Of a stretch of DNA of 64,000 bases, positions 57,648 through 64,000 are shown piece by piece (within the stretch, counting starts at the first letter, position 1; the number at the start of each line of letters is the position of its first letter). Source of the DNA: Coriaria nepalensis (lineage: Eukaryota > Streptophyta > Magnoliopsida > Cucurbitales > Coriariaceae); contig CP114484.1 of assembly GCA_027186245.1 (NCBI GenBank), positions 2,244,501 through 2,308,500 on the forward strand. The letters run 5' to 3'. The notes under the pieces are model-generated. The model was not told the DNA's origin and did no database searches. It was given only the letters and a program-made list of their open reading frames with translations. The translations under genes were made by a program, and so were the position numbers.

Positions 57648-59630
57648 ATGGGATATAAATTTTCAAAGCAGGAGCCCGAGCAACAGAAACTGGGAGACCT
57701 GACTTTGGATTGTCAGCTGATAGATTATCTGAGCACGAAATCTTTTCTCCGTCAGTTGGTATCAAAGAAAAGAAGGCGAATGCTTGTTGCTGGTTATGAT
57801 CTGGACATGTCATATATAACGGATCGGTTACTAGCCATGTCGTTTCCTGCTGAACATATGCGTGCAGTTTTTCGTAATCCTATCTGGCAGGTCAAGTCCG
57901 TACTGGACATGAGACATAAGGACCATTACAAGGTCACTTAGCACTTATTACCATAGTTCTGAATCCGTTTATTTATAGCTATAATGTTGTGACTCTTTTT
58001 TCCCCTTTTCCTTACAATATTACAGATTTATAATCTTTGTATAGAAGAAGCGTATGATCCATTGAAATTTCATGGGCGGGTGCAACGGTTTCCTTTTGAC
58101 GACAACCATGTCCCGTCTCTACCCATGATTAAGCTTTTTTGTGAAAGTGTTTATTCATGGCTGTTGTGCCATCCTGATAATATTGCTGTTATACACTGCA
58201 TGGTAACTACACTGCTTGCAGTTAGTACTTTTTATTAATAGTTCTTTGTTTTGTATTTATGTTTCGTTTTGGTGTTTCTGGGTTGTATTTTCAGGCGGGA
58301 AAAGGCCGGACAGGCTTAATGGTATGTGCCTACCTAGTTTACTGTGGCATGTCAGCTGAAGAGGCACTTCAGCTGTATGCACATAGGCGGACCACCAATA
58401 ATGAAGGAGTAAGTAGTATTAGGTACAACAAAGAAACACTTAAAAATATGTATAGAATGAATTGATAAGATACCAGCCTGAAATATCAGCTACTTGCTAA
58501 CACATGAAACACCTTAAAAGTTAAATGGTTGGTGTGGGAAACTATCTGATGAATCATGTGTGCACAACTGATATAATAAATGATGGTGGATCTCATGCGG
58601 TTGGCCTCAGCTCTCTCACATGGGTTGCATATGATGCATTAGATAGTTGCTCAGAATTCCATATCGCCCGATGCACCCTTTTTAATGACTTAACATGATT
58701 AATAAATGAGCACATATGTGGTTTTTTGTTGAACAGGTCTCTATTCCAAGTCAATGCCGTTATGTAGGCTACTGGGCAGAAGTACTTTCGTTTCCTAAGG
58801 GAGTTCATAATGGTCCTCCAGAAGTGAACTTGCCTACACGATGCCGGAGAGAGCTCCGGCGAATTCGGCTTTATGATACCATTAACATCCAATCAATCTT
58901 CTTTGTTGTCTCAGAGATGCAGGAAGTAAGTCATCTTTCCTATAGCAGCTTGGCTATGACTTATAATAAGCTTTTTGGTTCTTGGAATTCATGAAATTTT
59001 ATCAATTCTGTATGCATAGGTTTCAAATCAATTATACCGTCCGTCTGTGGAACTCACACGGAGTTGTTGCAGACAAATTAAGAGTGGCCATCAGAGAAAC
59101 AACAGTCCCCATTATTATCTCTCATTTGTAGGAAGTAGTGAAGAGAATGAATCTGAATCAGAAGGGCCTCATCTGGTAGTCCAAATGGACACAGAGCGTC
59201 CCGTAATAAACCAGAAAACCTGTCTTGATTACTATTTCGATAAACCTTTACCAGTAAGTCATTAGTTACTTTTCTACACTTATGTTCTATGAAAACATTT
59301 AACAGTATCATTTGATTTGGGCTAGGTGACAGGTGATGTTCGTGTCATATTCTATGAAAAAATGAAAGGAGGGAGGCTCTTTTACACCTGCTTCAACACT
59401 GCTTTCATTAGGAACAGCTTGCTTCAGGTAAATTGCTTCAAATGAGTGTTCTGCATCTCATGATGTTCAAAGATATATAAGTCTCTTTGTTACAGCTTAC
59501 TGTGGGGGACTTGGATAAAGCCGGGAAAAGGGGGAGGTCGATATGCGGCCCTGCATTCTGCTTGGAGTTGCTGTTTGGTCCTGCTAATGCAAGTCACTCA
59601 TTTTTTTCTCCGTCCAATGATGCCGGGTGA
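57648..59630 (+). CDS. PTEN1: PTEN-type phosphatidylinositol 3-phosphatase, PTEN1-like
   Basis: Dual-specificity lipid/protein phosphatase that removes the 3-phosphate of phosphoinositides; Arabidopsis PTEN1 acts in pollen. Seven exons, 57648-57932, 58026-58202, 58295-58408, 58737-58925, 59020-59253, 59326-59427 and 59496-59630, give 411 residues. The active-site loop HCMAGKGRTG (Cys153, Arg159) splits over exons 2 and 3 and matches the PTEN P-loop except for Met after Cys. The WPD-like region is FPFDDNHVPSL. The C-terminal C2 domain runs from about 225 (RELRRIRLYDTINIQSIFFV) to LELLFGPA. The compact form without a long C-terminal tail matches the PTEN1 subclass rather than the longer PTEN2. 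Likely uORF-regulated. Confidence 0.95.
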
Positions 59631-60240
59631 TCTTATATTTGACAATATATATTTTTTTTTTTTGTAAAAATTCTATTAACATGAAATGAAGGAAAAGAGA
59701 GATAAGGTCGTCCATGATGAGGATACAGGCTCCTGTAATTTTATCTCATCCACAACTAGGATGTGGCTAATTTGACAAAAAATTTATGCGGTTCTTTTGG
59801 GTTTTCTTTTGGTAATTGAATTGAAAAGTGAGACATGAGTTGTTCTTTGGATTTGATACATTAATTTGTGAGCACTCTACCTACCAAAAAGCAGGACTCT
59901 AGTAGCTGCTGCTGCTGCTGCTGAAGGGCATTTTACTTGCACCGAAGATACCGACATGTCGATCTGTAGAGAGAGATCTACGTAAGAGCCTTATTTGTTT
60001 ATTTACTTTGTTTTATGATCTAATTGAAAAACATCCAACCCAGCTTTTTTCACTTTTTAAGGCGATTGTGATATATTAACGTTTATTAAAATTGATCAAA
60101 ACTATATAACAGGATAAGTATAATTTATGATTTAAAATATATTTTTAAGATTGATTTAAGATTATTTTTTATTTTTTATCTATTTTATTAAAAAATAAAA
60201 TTTTGGTGTTAAAAGTAAAAATAAAAAATTAATATAGGAG
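59631..60240. other. Intergenic region, PTEN1 to MUSE3
   Basis: PTEN1 3' UTR, a (GCT)n stretch at 59907-59923, and AT-rich DNA at 60060-60240. No gene recognised. Confidence 0.6.
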
Positions 60241-60259
60241 CTAAATAAAGATTTATAGG

Positions 60260-60276
60260 CACGTGAGTGGCACGTG
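60260..60276. promoter_or_regulatory. Twin G-boxes upstream of MUSE3
   Basis: CACGTG at 60260-60265 and again at 60271-60276, start to start 11 bp (about one helical turn), about 385 bp before the ATG. Paired CACGTG(G) cores are the classic ABRE arrangement for bZIP factors. Confidence 0.6.
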
Positions 60277-60395
60277 GTGGGGGAAACGTGAGAATAGTTT
60301 TATAGTTCGGAGAGCCTCCGGTAGCAAGTATGATAGTTTACTGTCGTTTGCCCAAGAAAGTTCTGGCTTCGGAATTCATGAACATGGCGACGGAG

Positions 60396-60421
60396 TGAAG
60401 AAGAAGAAGAAGAAGAAGAAG
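60396..60421 (+). repeat. (GAA)n microsatellite in MUSE3 leader
   Basis: About eight GAA repeats roughly 240 bp before the start codon, in the expected 5' UTR or proximal promoter. Confidence 0.85.
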
Positions 60422-60658
60422 ACTACATTTCTTACTGCTAGTCGTCCGGAGAGTTATTTCAATTCCGAAAAACACTCTCTCTCTTTCCAAGCTTCTATAA
60501 GAGGACCATAATCAATCTCCAGTCAACCTTAATTTATCCCTAAATTATTCGTTTTAAGGTTCTTAAGTTTTATTATCTGTTTGTTTCTCGGGAAATTCGA
60601 CCCGGAAATACACAAGTCCATAAAATCTTTTGCTCTTTTGCCTTTTCTCATATCGTCG

Positions 60659-63600
60659 ATGGCGGCCACTAAACCTCAGAGGTCTCCCGAGAAGGTGGAA
60701 GACAGTATTCTTTGCAAAATCTTCCTTGTCTCTCTCACTGAATCGTCCGATTCAAGGATCATCTATCTAGAACAAACTGCGGCCGAAATCCTAAGCGAGG
60801 GCAAAGACTTACGGCTTTCTCGCGATTTGATGGAAATAGTTTTAATCGACCGTCTTTCCGGCGATTTCCCCTCTGCGCAACTTCCTTTTGATTACCTAGT
60901 CGGCTGCTATAGTCGAGCTTACGATGAAGGTAAGAAAATCACTTTCATGAAAGATAAGAACTTAAGGTCTGAGATGGAATTAGTCGTAAACCAAGCAAAG
61001 AAGCTAGTGGTTTCATTCTGTAGGATTCATTTAGGCAATCCCAAACTGTTTTCGGGTGGTAATTCTAATAAGAATTCGAAGAATTCGCCTTTATTGCCAT
61101 TGATTTTCTCAGAGATTGGGAATGCATGGGATGGATATGGTGGAAGTAGTAGTAGAGTAAATCAGTCTCCACCTGGGTTTTTGGATGAGTTCTTTAAGGA
61201 CTCAGATTTTGATACCTTGGACCCCATATTCAAAGGATTATATGAGGCTGTCAGGGCCAGTGTGCTTAATGTCTCGGCTTTGGGTAATTTTCAGCTTCCA
61301 TTAAGGGCATTACGTTATTTGGTTCAAATTCCAATCGGGGCTAAGTCTCTTGTGAGTCATCCATGGTGGATTCCCAAAGAAGCGTATTTCAATGGTCGTG
61401 TGATTGAGATGACTAGCATTTTGGGGCCTTTTCTTCATGTTAGTGCTCTACCTGATCACATGCTTTTTAAGAGCCAGCCTGATGTAGGGTGAGTGAAAAT
61501 TCTCTTCCATGTTACCATTTTCAGACATTTTCAGAAGTTCTTCTCAGTTTTGTTTCCCATCTGTTGTTCTTACTCTCTTTTTGCTCTTCTCTTGTCTAAA
61601 ATGTTTTTTCTCTTATGAAACTTGTATCCATGCATTCTGATAGATAACTGATTGAAAATACCAGGCAGCAGTACTTTTCGGATATAGAAAATCGTAGGCC
61701 AGCGGACTTATTATCTGCATTCACCACCATAAAAACAGTGATGAATATCTTATATGATGGCCTATCAGACGTTCTTCTCATCCTTCTAAAGAATGCAGAC
61801 ACCCGTGAAAGAGTTCTTTCCTGTCTAGCTGAGATTATCAACTTAAACTCATCGAGAGCTCATATACAGGCACGTCCTCAGCAACTTTATATGCCTGTCA
61901 TTGCTTCAGTTGCAGTTTATAATAGGGGCTTAGGGTGAACTTTGTTTGGTTTTTGAAATTAGAAATTTAAATAATCAGAGCTTGTTCAAACTCTATCTTC
62001 ATTAGATTATGAGATAAAATAGGTGTTTTGGTATACTGAAATTTTGTAGGCCAAAACTGACTTTTAGATCCATACTGTACTATAAAACCTTGATCCAAAT
62101 AAATCATTATTCAACTGTTACATTAGATAGCAATGGATACACATGGTTATGTACTTGACGATCCATACTGCATTGTAATACCTTCTGTTGCAGGCTGATC
62201 CTCTCTCCTCTGCAAGTTCAGGCACATTCGTCAATCTCAGTGCTGTTATGCTTCGGCTTTGTGAGCCTTTTTTAGATGCAAACCTGACAAAAAGGGATAA
62301 AATCGATTCAAAATATATATTTTACAGTACCCGTTTAGATTTAAGGTGAGGGGCCATCCATCTAACACAGATCAATTTCCTTTATTGATTTTATTGGTAT
62401 AAACTGTTTCTAATTGTTCATTATGAACCTATAACAGAGGACTGACTGCTCTAAATGCTTCATCAGAAGAAGTTGCTGAATGGATTAAGAATAATTCTAA
62501 CAGTCCAAGTACAATTGATACCTCTAAACAGTATACTGAAAGCGAAAACCGTTTGATTCGATCTCAAGAAACTTCCAGTTCTGGTAGTAACAATTCTGCA
62601 AAGCCAGCATCAAATGGTGAAAACACAAAGTTTCCGTTCATATGTGAATGCTTCTTTATGACCGCGAGGGGACTCAATTTGGGATTGTTGAAAGTACTTT
62701 CTGACTTCAGGCATTTAGGTCAGGTAATACTTTGACGGCTTGTAATTAAGATTATTATATTCTTTCCAGAAATATATATTTTGATGAAAATACTATACGG
62801 TTTGGTGAAATCTTATCCAGGACATTCAAAGAAGTGAAGATTCGCTCTCCACACTTAAAGCTATGCAAGAGCAAACACCTGATAATAAACAGCTAGTGGC
62901 TGATATAACTCGGCTTGAAAAAGAAATAGATATATATAAACAGGAAAAATATTGTATCGAAGCGCAAATATTGAGGGTATCTCTACAACCTCTGTGCTTT
63001 ATTAATTTATTTATTTCACTCCTGCAACTCCATTCTTCAAACTATTTCCTATGCTAGCTTATTTTTCATGTTAACCTTTGTTTTGTTGCAGGACGAGACA
63101 CTATTTCAACGTGCCCTTTCTTTCTATCGATTAATGGTCATTTGGTTGGTTGGCTTGGTTGGTGGATTTAAAATGCCTCTTCCATCAACTTGCCCTGTGG
63201 AATTTGCTTCCATGCCAGAACATTTTGTGGAAGATGCCATGGAGTTGCTGATATTCGCTTCCAGGATCCCAAAAGCTTTAGATGGCGTCTTACTGGTACC
63301 TCTAAACTCGAGACTCTAAACTCCATTATCTTCTGCATACTCTACTATAAATTCATCTGTTCCCTGGCAGGACGATTTTATGAACTTCATCATCATGTTC
63401 ATGGCAAGTCCAAACTACATCAGAAACCCTTACCTACGAGCAAAGATGGTTGAAGTCTTGAATGGCTGGATATCTCGTAGAAGGTGATTCACTATTGACT
63501 ATCACACTATCAACAAATAGAATAATAATTTCGAGATTCTTCCCTCATATTTGGTACTTGTGGCATGCAGTGGTCCATCTGCTACAGCTACTTTGTTTGA

Positions 63601-64000
63601 AGGGCACCAACTTGCTCTCCAGTATCTTGTGAGGAATCTTTTGAAGCTCTATGTTGATATTGAATTCACTGGCTCTCACAATCAGGTAACTTTAGCTTAA
63701 CTTGTGGCCCAAAGATTTGGGCAACAGCTGATTTGTGTATAGAAGGGAGCTGAGAATAATCATTCACAACTCAATATCAGTATTAGGCTATGCTAAAGAA
63801 AACGGAAACTAATGCATATAGAGCAACATGATTCATGGCTATGAAAACGATCAACATGTTCTTTGCTATGATTAAACAAGTTTACCCTATACTTTTATTG
63901 CTGAGTCTTAAGTGGCTTTTACTTGTTGATTCATCTCTTGGTTTAATTTCATGCAGTTCTTTGAAAAATTCAATATCCGCCATGATATTGCAGAACTTCT
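60659..64000 (+). CDS. MUSE3: Ubiquitin conjugation factor E4 (UFD2/MUSE3), N-terminal part
   Basis: E4 ligase that extends ubiquitin chains; Arabidopsis MUSE3 promotes turnover of NLR immune receptors. Nine exons are visible: 60659-61488, 61665-61869, 62194-62345, 62438-62723, 62821-62976, 63092-63295, 63371-63483, 63571-63685 and 63957 to beyond the edge. All join in frame. The start MAATKPQRSPEKVEDSILCK is the family N-terminus; the Ufd2 core begins in the first exon (LRALRYLVQIPIGAKSLVSH) and continues through FYDKF-like FFEKFNIRHDIAELL at the edge. The C-terminal U-box lies outside. The ATG at 60659 is preferred over an upstream in-frame TTG. The intron after 61869 has a GC donor (CAG|GCACGT). 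Intron phases around it are 0/0, which supports the call. Confidence 0.94.

Noticed and set aside
1..64000. CRISPR arrays, prophage or bacterial operons
   Set aside because: The window is plant nuclear DNA with spliced genes; no regularly spaced repeats of that kind occur.

Overview
This is a nuclear segment of a eudicot plant genome. The genes are split by many short AT-rich GT-AG introns, intergenic DNA is AT-rich with microsatellites and decayed retroelements, and the protein families include plant-only ones (GAUT, plant calmodulin-binding, PLS-class PPR). The species cannot be named from the sequence. I rebuilt exon chains by hand from reading-frame continuity, splice signals and recalled family sequences. 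No search or transcript data were used.

Layout: the 3' part of the cohesin loader SCC2 (+, 1-3759); mitochondrial processing peptidase beta (-, 5100-7842), head to head with 40S ribosomal protein eS19 (+, 8303-9899); UDP-glucose dehydrogenase (+, 11994-13436); a broken C2H2 zinc-finger gene (15023-16069), a Copia-like solo LTR (about 16669-17681) and a second damaged copy of the zinc-finger 3' end (about 17928-18243); a PLS-class PPR gene (18442-20478); a repeat-rich gap with Copia and zinc-knuckle retroelement debris (20.7-26.1 kb); a GAUT13/14-type galacturonosyltransferase (26533-30047); a membrane-anchored ubiquitin-fold protein (33298-34131); chloroplast CLPB3 (35004-39200); a small conserved plant protein of unknown function (42333-43622); an EID1-like F-box gene (-, 44777-45520); a plant calmodulin-binding protein (-, 49129-50733); the nuclear gene for the C-terminal half of mitochondrial ribosomal protein uL2 (54017-55125); a PTEN1-type phosphatase (57648-59630); and the 5' part of the ubiquitin E4 ligase MUSE3/UFD2 (60659 to the right edge).

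There is no operon-like logic. What links the genes is conserved order. From memory, SCC2, eS19, UGD, C2H2 zinc finger, GAUT14, MUB, CLPB3, EDL, CaM-binding and MUSE3 lie in one Arabidopsis chromosome 5 interval (At5g15400-15540). The PPR, an EDL, a CaM-binding gene and PTEN1 recur near At5g39350-39400, and MPP-beta and an eS19 near At3g02080-02090. The window therefore looks like one unfractionated ancestral block.

I found no clearly new system. The points most worth a second look are: a zinc-finger gene whose duplicate shares one of its lesions and sits across a solo LTR; upstream ORFs before GAUT14 (one overlapping its start codon) and PTEN1; a GC-AG intron in MUSE3; a 141-bp tandem duplication inside an intron; a small fold-back element at 56.7-56.9 kb; and paired G-boxes before MUSE3.
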